Shown here: in pieces, positions 25,065-33,224 of the stretch | How the letters are laid out: every line of letters begins with the position of its first letter | How positions within the stretch are numbered: position 1 is the stretch's first letter | NCBI GenBank assembly: GCA_001970855.1 | Contig: LSSN01000249.1 | Span: forward strand, 1 to 33,224 | Direction of reading: 5' to 3' | Length of the DNA stretch: 33,224 nucleotides | Source: Smittium culicis | Lineage: Eukaryota; Kickxellomycota; Harpellomycetes; Harpellales; Legeriomycetaceae | Translations under genes and position numbers: made by a program | The notes under the pieces: model-generated | Database searches by the model: none | Seen by the model: only the letters and a program-made list of their open reading frames with translations | What the model was told of the DNA's origin: nothing

Positions 25065-25726
25065 GTGTTTATTCAGTTAAATTTCCCAGCGAATAAATTT
25101 TACTGCCAACTTTGCTCTTCTTTGTCAAAGAATAATTGTCCTATAAATCAAGATCATAAGCCAGTATACTTTGAGCAGTTATTTTCTAATTACCAATCTA
25201 ATCCCTACTATTTGTCCAAAATGTGCCTTAATTATTTACTTCTTAGCTTCGCCTATAAATTTTTTTGATCTTCAATTTTCACGTATTAGCAAATTATATC
25301 CTCGCTCACTAAAATATACCGAAAATAAATATCTTTCACCAACTCAACGCGATAATTGGCTACGACTAATCTTACAGACCACGCAATAATCCTTTCCGAA
25401 CCCATCGCCCATTAAAAGACTGGAACTATATTCTTTAAGGCTAAATAACAAAATTCGATGCTTTTTACTACATTTTAGAAAGCCTGTACCTATAAGTTAC
25501 CCGAAATTAGATCTTGCTAATTTATCTGGACTTGATAATTATGCTTTTTTTTTTTTTTTCACGTAGTTTATTAAACATATATTAAAAGTATACTAAACAC
25601 TATCAAAAAATATTTAAAAAGCTAAAAAAATATTCAAAAAATAATTTTTCAACCGACCCCCTCTCCGCCGCTCTAGCAGCTCCATACCCACTGGACATTG
25701 GTTCAAGGTTGATAATTATGCTTAAT
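25065..25726 (+). pseudogene. candidate gene relic with CxxC motifs, possibly Ima1/TMEM201-like
   Basis: A C-rich plus-strand stretch can be read as one protein only with breaks. From an ATG at 25065 (or a 3' splice site TTTATTCAG ending at 25076) the first frame gives FYCQLCSSL...YFEQLFSNYQSN. Around 25200 the reading shifts frame to LIPTICPKCALI and goes on through RDNWLRLIL to a TAA at 25387. After that stop the same frame is open again to LDNYA. A CxxC, a ~34-residue spacer with a Tyr/Gln-rich helix, and a second CxxC resemble the zinc domain of Ima1/TMEM201 inner-nuclear-membrane proteins; this link is tentative. A SINE-like element (25547-25708) is inserted at what would be the stop codon. 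It may be a pseudogene, or a gene with introns I cannot place. The final seven residues are counted across the insertion. Confidence 0.3.
25532..25723 (-). mobile_element. SINE-like retroelement, copy 2, with 15-bp target site duplication
   Basis: The insert 25547-25708 is flanked by perfect 15-bp direct repeats TTGATAATTATGCTT (25532-25546 and 25709-25723). Read on the minus strand it starts CCTTGAACCAATGTCCAG, has a GC-rich head of about 55 nt, an AT-rich body, and a poly-A tail of at least 13 (plus-strand T run 25545-25559, overlapping the duplication by two bases). Target duplication plus poly-A tail is the hallmark of LINE-machinery retrotransposition. The perfect duplication suggests a recent event. 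Copy 1 is at 13526-13684. Confidence 0.85.
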
Positions 25727-27074
25727 CAAAAATATTTTAATTTAAAAAAAAATAATATATCATAATTCATGCGAAAGTGAATAGAGGATTTGATATTACT
25801 CATAAGAATTCAGTATGGCATGTTTGAATCTTCAAGTACATCTATACGCGCTTAATTTCTCGCTCAACATAATATATAGAAACGCAGCTAGCATTTATTT
25901 TTAGCCCGTATTTTATCAAAATATGCTTAGGTGTTAACTAAAAATAAAATATTGTAATTTACTCTATTCACACAAAATTGTTTTTTATCCTTCCTTCATT
26001 AGTATAGAAAAATTAAATGTATTTTAAACTCTCTAAATAAATGTAATTTTTAGATTTAAAATTGCTTTATTAGTTGAAGTTAACCATTTTATAGCATTTT
26101 CCAAGAATAATTGACTTGATATGTGTATTATAGTGCTTTGTAGAAATTCTACCTTAATTTACCGATTTTTAAATTTGTTTTATACCAGCTTTTATAATAT
26201 ACATTTGACGCTATACTGGGATTAATATTTCATTAGAGTTGATTTATATTTACCGTTGAGTTTGGAAAGTTATATTCGATTCTAATGTGACTACATAAAT
26301 AACAGTATATTAACTTTTAATTTTAATTTTAATTTTAATACTCAAATTATAATTTTGGCGAGTAAAAAAAAACTTTACCGCTTTTTTTATTGAATTTGAG
26401 CATATAAATATTTTAAACTATTATAGAACTAGTCAACCGAAATAATTTAGTTGTTTTTTGTTTTTAATTTCTTTTTTTAGATAAAAATTAGTATTTATTT
26501 CATTTTAAATATACAAAATTACATGTTTATTTCTGAAATTTATTTTGAAATCAATATTATTTCTCGACTAATCTTTTACTGCTCCTATTTTTTTTAATTT
26601 TAGAATACTAGATATCATTTAAACTATATTATATATGCGAGTTTTTTTTTTTTAAATGTCGGAATTTTATTGTTACGAAAACAATAAAAAAAAAAGTAGG
26701 TAAAATAAACTAAAAAATAGTAAAGTTGGCGCATATATATGCGAGTTAAAGACTGGTTTCAACATTGATTAACAATATATAATATCCTATGATAAAAGCT
26801 AACCATAAAGAATTTGTTTATATTTAATAAGTATTTTAAAAACCAAAGCTTGAGATATACCGTCACACGTGAGAATAAATAATTCCTTGTGTAATCAATA
26901 ATATCGATTTGGATTTATTTTATTTATATTTAAAAAGCGAGATTATTGGTTACCACTCTTTAATATATTTTCGGTCCAGTTATAAGCAATAAAAATCCAG
27001 CTCTTTAAATATTGTGAATTTAAGAACCTACCTTTTGATAAACTTTTTTTTCGAAAATCTTTTTAAGCTGTATT
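25727..27074. other. AT-rich noncoding
   Basis: No gene was seen. It contains four tandem AATTTT units near 26314-26340 and the small poly-A insertion at 26631-26747. Confidence 0.5.
26631..26747 (-). mobile_element. small poly-A retro-insertion with 13-bp target site duplication
   Basis: The 13-bp repeat ATATATGCGAGTT occurs at 26631-26643 and 26735-26747. Between them lie 91 bp that, on the minus strand, start ATGCGCCAACTTTAC and end in CGACATTT plus about 10-12 A. Structure and orientation match LINE-driven insertion, but the sequence is unrelated to the SINE-like copies. It could be a strongly 5'-truncated LINE, another SINE, or a retrocopied transcript. Confidence 0.6.
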
Positions 27075-27269
27075 TTAACCCTTTCCCGTCCAACACTCTT
27101 TAAAAAGACTAAAAAATTGATTCGATAGCGATTTACAAGTAAAATTATTATTTGCTATTATTCAAAAACAAGCCTAGACTTATATGGCTCGGAATTTAAT
27201 TATTTTTATTGATCGCAGTTGTCGGTGTTTTGTAGATAAAAAACGGTCTACCGCTCGGGAAAGCGATAA
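27075..27269 (+). mobile_element. TTAA-bounded MITE, family A copy 6
   Basis: This 195-bp copy begins TTAACCCTTTCCCGTCCAAC and ACTCTTTAAA. Its right end, GTCTACCGCTCGGGAAAGCG then ATAA, is slightly worn compared with GAAAGGGTTAA. It keeps the internal GGCTCGGAATTTAATTA block in forward orientation. Confidence 0.8.
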
Positions 27270-28546
27270 TATAATACATGGGAGGTAAAAATAGCTAGTA
27301 TCCATTTTTTCAGAACTTTAGTAAATAAAAACCCTCGCCTTTTTCTAGATACAATTTATCTTTTGCTTAAAATGTCTTTTTTTGCATAATAATTCTCTGG
27401 ACCTATAATTTTTTTTATTTTGATTTAATAATAATTAAAAAAATATTTCCTAATAAAAATGTAAATTTAATATAATTTAGGGTTTTAATTTAACAATATA
27501 TTTAATATAAAGTATTTTTAAATTTGATAGAAAACAATTTTTTACTCAACTCCCCTCTGCTGATCCCTGGCTCTTTAATTTTTTATTTAAATTTGAAAAA
27601 AGATATTGTCATTAACTTAATTAGCTAGTTCATTTTAAAGTCTTGTTTTTATTGCTACTTTTTTAAGATTACAATTGAAAGGTAGAACTTTTAACTAATT
27701 TTTTTGACAAAAAACAATACGCTTTTTTTGTTTTTTACAATCACTTTCATGTCTATTTTGAAATGTAGAAAAATACATCAGCTAATTATATTCATTTTAA
27801 TAAATTAATGGATTTTGTTAAATTTAAAAATTATAAAATTTTTTTTATTTATTTTAAGAGTATGACTAATTACTAGCAACATCTACTTTTTAATAACTAC
27901 ATGAAATATAGTCATATTATTCAAAATATACAAAACTAATTAAATAAATAAGAATTTTAAAAAAACCTTTATTCAATTTTTTATATTAAAAATAAATTAT
28001 TCATTATTTCTGAATATATTATACAATTCAGGATTTCAGCGATTAAAAGCTAAAAATAATTTAAATTGCTAAGAGGATAAAATAATAGAAATTTTAATTT
28101 TTTTTTAATAAAAAAATAAATAAATTCAAATAACACGTATGTACATTTATAAAATTGCCCTTTTATTCCATAGAAAGACAAAAAAACTACTATTATTGGG
28201 TAAATAAAAAGCTAATAAAGTAAAAATGAAGAGCTCTGCCTATTTTAAATAGAAAAGTTAGAAGTTTAAATCAACTAATATCTATTAATTTTTTTCCAGC
28301 GTCATCTCATTTTTCTCCAAGGTGTTTTTTTATAAATCATCTTGAAATACAATTAAACCTTGTTGAAAGTTATTTTAATATATTCCGCCTATAATATTTT
28401 TCATTCAGATAAGTTTGATTCATTTTACCATATTTATTTCTTTCGGGCTATAATTAATTAGTTAGTATTCTGTTTTCTTTTTTCTTTTTTTTTTTTTTGT
28501 ATTCTGATTTTAAGATTTTTGTAAAATTTTATTGTGGCAACTAAAA
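27270..28546. other. AT-rich noncoding
   Basis: No ORF, RNA gene or repeat family was recognised. There are long A and T runs, including a T run near 28487-28498. Confidence 0.5.
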
Positions 28547-28750
28547 TTAACTCTTGTAATAGCGGTTTGCTTTTTTTTTTTTTTGAACTACCAAAATTAT
28601 CTAATCAAATGATAAACTAATAAATAATTTATTATTTAATTTATTATAGGATATTCGCACGAATACGACCAATAAAAAATTAATAGAAGTAGACTTGTCC
28701 AATTATGATTTTTAAATATCTTAAATAGTGTTGGCCCCGGAGAGTGTTAA
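28547..28750 (+). mobile_element. TTAA-bounded MITE, family B copy 2
   Basis: This 204-bp copy begins TTAACTCTTGTAATAGCGG and ends TAGTGTTGGCCCCGGAGAG then TGTTAA. It aligns with 7502-7704. Its final TTAA (28747-28750) is also the first TTAA of family A copy 7, so the two elements abut and share one TTAA. Confidence 0.7.
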
Positions 28751-28942
28751 CCCTTTACCACCAAAAAATCTTTAAAAATATAAATTTAATGACTCGAAAA
28801 TGATGCTAAGCAAATATATTATTTGAAAATAAAGTATTTTATACGAATAAATGATTGAGTCGAGGAATTATCTTACTATTATTGAATCTATTTGGCTATA
28901 TTTGGTAGATAAATAATAGTCTACCATCAGTGAAAGGGTTAA
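28747..28942 (+). mobile_element. TTAA-bounded MITE, family A copy 7
   Basis: This 196-bp copy begins TTAACCCTTTACCACC and ends GTCTACCATCAGTGAAAGGG then TTAA. The block TATTTGGCTATATTTGGTAG near its right end matches copies 2 and 3. Its left TTAA is shared with family B copy 2. Confidence 0.85.
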
Positions 28943-31189
28943 TTTGTAATTAAATTAGATAAATTTTTTATATATTATGTTATTTTGATATACATCTAGT
29001 ATTTCATTTTTTATTGTGAAATTTTTATCATCTGAGTACATTTGATAATATACCAAACTTCAAGATAAATTCAAGGTCAATTGTTAATAATATTAGTTAA
29101 ATCTAAACCTAATCGTATTTTTGATTTTTTGATTTTAATTTTTCAGGCATCAAACCTTTCTAAAATATTACTATCACACTTAGAGGGTCTTTTTGATTTT
29201 TAAATCTTTTTTTTTTTTTTTTTAATTTAATTTATTAATGAAATAATAAAATGATATGTGAACTCTAGGTAAAAGTTAAAGTAAGATTTTTTTTTTTGGT
29301 ATTTCTAAAATTTTCTAGTATTTTCCCAGATAAGTTATGCTTTTAAGCTATATACAAACAAAGATTATATTTTTTTACTCGTGCTTGTAAATTTAAATTA
29401 CAACCGGTACCCCATTGTTAATACCAATTTTATAAACTCTTTACATGATATCAACGGTTAACTATTGATTCAATTTCAGTTTAAATAAAAAGTATCTTCT
29501 TTATTTCCAATTATAGCTTTGAATATAGTCGCTATTTAATTCTAATTTATTTAGATTATAACTAATTAAATCAATTGATATCACTATGGATAAATCCAAT
29601 TATTAAGAATGTTCTAAGATATATAATCCATTATTTAAATTATACCAAAAGTTATTCTTTTAATTAGAATGGATACTCATATTATTTATAGATATCCTAG
29701 TGGTTTATTCCCTTTTTGATTTAGTTTTATAGAAATACCGAGAATTATACGCATTTAAATATAATTATCCTTTTTTGCTGAAAATCTCGTAAGCTTAGCT
29801 TTATTAGAAGTCTATAGTATAGAAATAATCGATAGGTATTCATATTGGGTGCATAAATGTATAAATTATGATAGAATACTTGCGTATGAAGCTCAAGTGA
29901 GTACTAATTTGAAAAAATCTGAGCTGTTAGTATAGTTTAAAGATAAAAATAAATTATAGATTGAGCTAATTTTAATATAATTAAATATGAACAGGCAATT
30001 TTTTTATTTTTATCTACTAATTACTAGATATAAACTTAATATAAAAATTAAATTTCTAACAAAAAGAGCGCAAATTATCAATAAATCAAATTTAAATTGT
30101 ATACACTTAAATTTAAATTAATATATAATGATAAATTAAATACTGAATTGATAATACTGAATCAATTAAGAAAATAAACTATTAATATTCATACTATTTT
30201 TAAGATTAGCGGAAAAGGTAACAGATTCTAATCAAGGAAGTGATTATCGATTAAATATATAGCCGATCATTTAATTATAAAAACTAAATTAAACTTTGTT
30301 AGTACAACAAATCGATTTCTCAAATAATTAATAAAAATTCAACAAAGCTTTATTTAATTTCATTATAATTTTCCTTGCTCGAACCGATTCTATTTATTAA
30401 GACTCCAAAAACCATTTATAAATTGATAAATTTATATAAATATACATATATAAATATTATGACTAAAGAAAAAAATTATAAAGAGCTATCTGATTTTATC
30501 AAAGCATCCGAAGAGTTTGATAGTTCGAAGTAGCGTAAATTTTTCCGCAGATAGCCGTCCCTGAATCAAGATAACCCTCTATATTTATATTTATTTAATA
30601 TTTTATTAATTATTATTTCAGGATTTATAATTGTGCGGAAATAATATTTATAACTTGTAATGCTTTTTTACTTTTTTTTATTATATCATGGTATATTTAT
30701 TTGATTCTTTTATTATTCGGATAAAAACTTTGAAATAAATTTCCCTCATATATAGCTTTTTTTTTTTGATTTTGGGATCAGATTGTGACAAAAATTTCGC
30801 TATTTTATAATATGATTTATTCGTAAGTTATATCCTTTTTTGAGTCATATAAATTCACTTAATATTTTCATCGTAATTTAAAAAGGTGCTATAAGTGTTG
30901 ATTATTATATTTTGAATTTATTATTATATTTGCCGCTATTGATTTTATTACAAGCTAAAATTACAATCTTTATTATAATTTTACTATTGATATTTGAATA
31001 ACTATTTTTGATAAAATATACTGCTATACAATCTTTATAAATTTTTAAATATGAAACTAATTTTTATTTTCTTTCTAATTCCCTATAACTAAGATCAAGG
31101 TTTTTCATCTCTATGTGAATCTAGATAATTTTTTATTCGTTTATACTGGAGCCAGATTCCCGATATGTAATTTATGACATTATACAGTG
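28943..31189. other. AT-rich noncoding
   Basis: No gene or repeat family was recognised. Homopolymer T runs occur near 29207-29222 and 29287-29299. The slightly GC-richer stretch at 30500-30575 matched nothing I know. Confidence 0.5.
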
Positions 31190-31740
31190 CATTATGTCTA
31201 CTTTTTTTTAATTAAAATATATATTTCGTTAGCATATCCAAAATTTTCGATTGTTAGATATTTTAAATCTTTATAATTGAATTTTTTTTCTAATTGGCTT
31301 GTCATAATATTAAATAGCAGCGGAGACGGCTGGCTTCTTTGATTTTTTTCGTGCTATAAAAGGATCCAATAATTGATAAATGTTACATTTTATTGCTTTA
31401 TTGTATATTTTTTATAAACTAGAGTGATCCAATTGTATAAAATTTGAGAAATTTCTATCTTTTTTATAAAAAAATTCAAGTATACCTAATACTAATTATA
31501 TTTCACTATTTAGTGGTCTATTATTTCTGATACTCCATTTATTCTTTCAAAGCTGCCAATTACAAGATGTAATATATATTAGAGCTAAATTAATAGCCTA
31601 ATAGACCAAAAAATCTATAAACTCGTACTGCGACAAATATACCCTATTTTTATCGTTCTTTTCAGTTTTTTTAACATAATTTTGGTGAGCATATGAGCAA
31701 ACCAATTTATTAAAGTCACTGAACAAGCACCATCAATATT
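31190..31740 (-). pseudogene. decayed non-LTR (LINE-type) reverse transcriptase fragment
   Basis: On the minus strand one frame (about 31485 to 31210) reads NWITLVYKKYT, then after two stops QPSPLLFNIMTSQLEKK, then IENFGYANEIYIL. These match the order of conserved non-LTR reverse transcriptase motifs: W-I-x-L-x-Y, the QG-PLSPLLFNI block, and the (F/Y)ADD catalytic box. The catalytic aspartates are lost (YANE instead of YADD), and stops and frame changes interrupt the sequence. Upstream, in another frame (31740-31640), INWFAHMLTKIMLKKLKR resembles the RT region that precedes these motifs. It is a dead relic of a LINE-like element. The minus-strand ORF at 31739-31948 next to it is low complexity and not clearly part of it. 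Confidence 0.65.
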
Positions 31741-33086
31741 ATATATATTTAGTTTTAGTGAAAATAAGTAGTAGTGGGAAAATAGCGCACGTATACAAGT
31801 CTTTGTAATAAATAATATATATATAATCGTACTTTATTAAAATCAAATTTATTATTGACAAAGAATTTGTCATTATTATCAACTTTATTATATAAAAAAG
31901 CTTTATTATTAACATCAAATTTATAAGCAAAGTTTTTTTTAACACCAAATTTCCTTATATAAAGAAAAACAATTATTTAATTTTTTAGAAATCATGAAAT
32001 CTCAGAAAGAGAAGTACAAACGATTAAAAAGAAATATGATTGATCCAATAGTATTAATGTGCCATAAACTTAAAAATAAATATAATTTTTACAAAGAATG
32101 ACCCGCATAATACGACCTATATAAATTATAATAATGAAAATCATAGTAGCGAAAAATGTGTATATAAACTGAAGTGGGAAAGTAATAATAGGAAGTGTCC
32201 ACATTTTTGATAAGAAATTTTAATCCCTGAATTTAGAGAAACCAAAATCCTTGTATCATCTTGAATTATAATTTTATTTTGTTCGAGTAAAAATTACTGA
32301 ACTTAAAATTCATTACCAACACTTTAGATTAGTTAATTTTAATTGAATAATATTTTACAGTGTCCTTACATTATTAAATAAAACAGTTAGACATCTTTTG
32401 TTTTAATTTAACCTTACGTATTTTAACACAGGATAAAAAATTTAATATTAAATATCAAATTTTATTTTGTTTCTTTTAAACTAAAGTCATTAATCGTAAA
32501 TTAAGGTAGCAGTTAAATTAAACTACTAAAAACACTGCAGGTTTTTATTGACCACATTCATAAGGTAATTTATTGTTATTATTATTATTAAACACACTAT
32601 TTTTTAATAAGATGATACTATTTTTTAATTTTTCACCATCGCTTTATTATTTAATTTGATAAGGATTATGTTAAGGCTGAGAGAAGATTTTTTAGAAATA
32701 TAAATTGAGATTTCTATTTAAACCATTTTATACTGTATACAGGTATAGTTTTTTTTTAAGGGAATTTTATCTATAAATTATGATAAATTTCATAATGTTC
32801 ATCTTATTTGGATGATTCTATACGAAGAAAGATATTTTTTTCAGTTTAAAATTATTTGAAAGAATAATTTTAATTAAAAATTATTATTTTCTGAACTTGA
32901 AAGGGGTTTTTATTTTTATTTTTATTTATTTATTTCATTTTAAAATATTATTGCTAAAAATATTACCAGTTCTTATTATAAATAAAGAGAATCCCATATA
33001 TTAATCGATTTATAGTAGCTGATAAGAAGTTATTTAATAAGAGAGGGGTTCTTTATATAAACAGCTACAGTTCAAGAAATTTAGTG
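31741..33086. other. AT-rich noncoding, possible further retroelement debris
   Basis: A 35-codon plus-strand ORF starts at 31994 (MKSQKEKYKRLKRN). It is followed after a frame change by an open stretch to about 32212 with Lys/Asn-rich composition and two Cys. This could be more retroelement debris but has no diagnostic motif. Nothing else was recognised. Confidence 0.3.
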
Positions 33087-33224
33087 TTCAATAATTCAAT
33101 AATTCAATAATTCAATAATTCAATAATTCAATAATTCAATAATTCAATAATTCAATAATTCAATAATTCAATAATTCAATAATTCAATAATTCAATAATT
33201 CAATAATTCAATAATTCAATAATT
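33087..33224. repeat. 8-bp tandem repeat (TTCAATAA)n reaching the window end
   Basis: About 17 perfect copies of TTCAATAA occupy the last 138 bases with no visible variation and run off the window. The true array may be much longer, and an assembly may have broken here. It is not a normal telomere: the unit has no G on this strand and only one G on the other. Confidence 0.95.

Noticed and set aside
25655..25723. tRNA gene or tRNA-derived SINE head (GGTTCAAGG and TAGAGCGG look tRNA-like)
   Set aside because: No cloverleaf can be folded and the A and B boxes are not at proper spacing, so only a SINE-like label is justified.
31739..31948. Minus-strand 69-codon hydrophobic ORF
   Set aside because: It is Ile/Leu/Lys/Tyr-rich low complexity produced by TTA/AAT-rich DNA, and it lacks RT motifs.
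33087..33224. Telomere at the window end
   Set aside because: The unit TTCAATAA lacks the G-rich strand of telomeric repeats, and no subtelomeric features were seen.
33087..33224. CRISPR array
   Set aside because: The repeats are contiguous 8-mers without spacers, in eukaryotic DNA.

Overview
The window reads as nuclear DNA of an AT-rich eukaryote, most likely an early-diverging fungus. The genes have many short GT-AG introns (about 64-170 nt, most 80-120). One gene has the fungal Rgd1-type F-BAR plus RhoGAP layout. Two others (PHIP/BRWD-like and RAB3GAP2-like) are, to my knowledge, missing from the common Dikarya yeasts but kept in animals and early-branching fungi. I cannot name the species from sequence alone.

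Layout. 1-8.8 kb is AT-rich noncoding DNA with short TTAA-bounded repeats and a few decayed reading frames. About 8.8-9.47 kb is a relatively GC-rich promoter/leader region. 9472-12575 (+) is a ten-exon F-BAR/RhoGAP gene of 763 codons. 12.6-14.7 kb is the convergent intergenic gap and holds an old SINE-like copy. 16850-14692 (-) is a six-exon gene for the N-terminal domain of the non-catalytic Rab3GAP subunit (about 533 codons). 24640-17887 (-) is a very large WD40 plus crypto-Tudor plus bromodomain gene of the PHIP/BRWD family (2014 codons). My model for it needs a 2-nt micro-exon near the start. 25.07-25.73 kb (+) is a divergent, C-rich, frame-broken candidate gene relic. 25.5-33.2 kb is AT-rich noncoding DNA with a SINE-like insertion carrying a 15-bp target duplication, a second small poly-A insertion, three more TTAA elements, a decayed non-LTR reverse transcriptase, and an 8-bp tandem repeat running off the window end.

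How it fits together. The three good genes are housekeeping-type regulators: Rho signalling at membranes, Rab GTPase control in trafficking or autophagy, and chromatin reading. They share no operon-like logic. Most of what is unusual lies in the mobile DNA. There are seven copies of a ~195-bp TTAA-bounded MITE, two copies of a related ~203-bp MITE with one shared terminus, two copies of a poly-A SINE-like element, and the RT relic of a LINE that could once have mobilised such elements. No tRNA, rRNA, CRISPR array or intact autonomous transposon was recognised.
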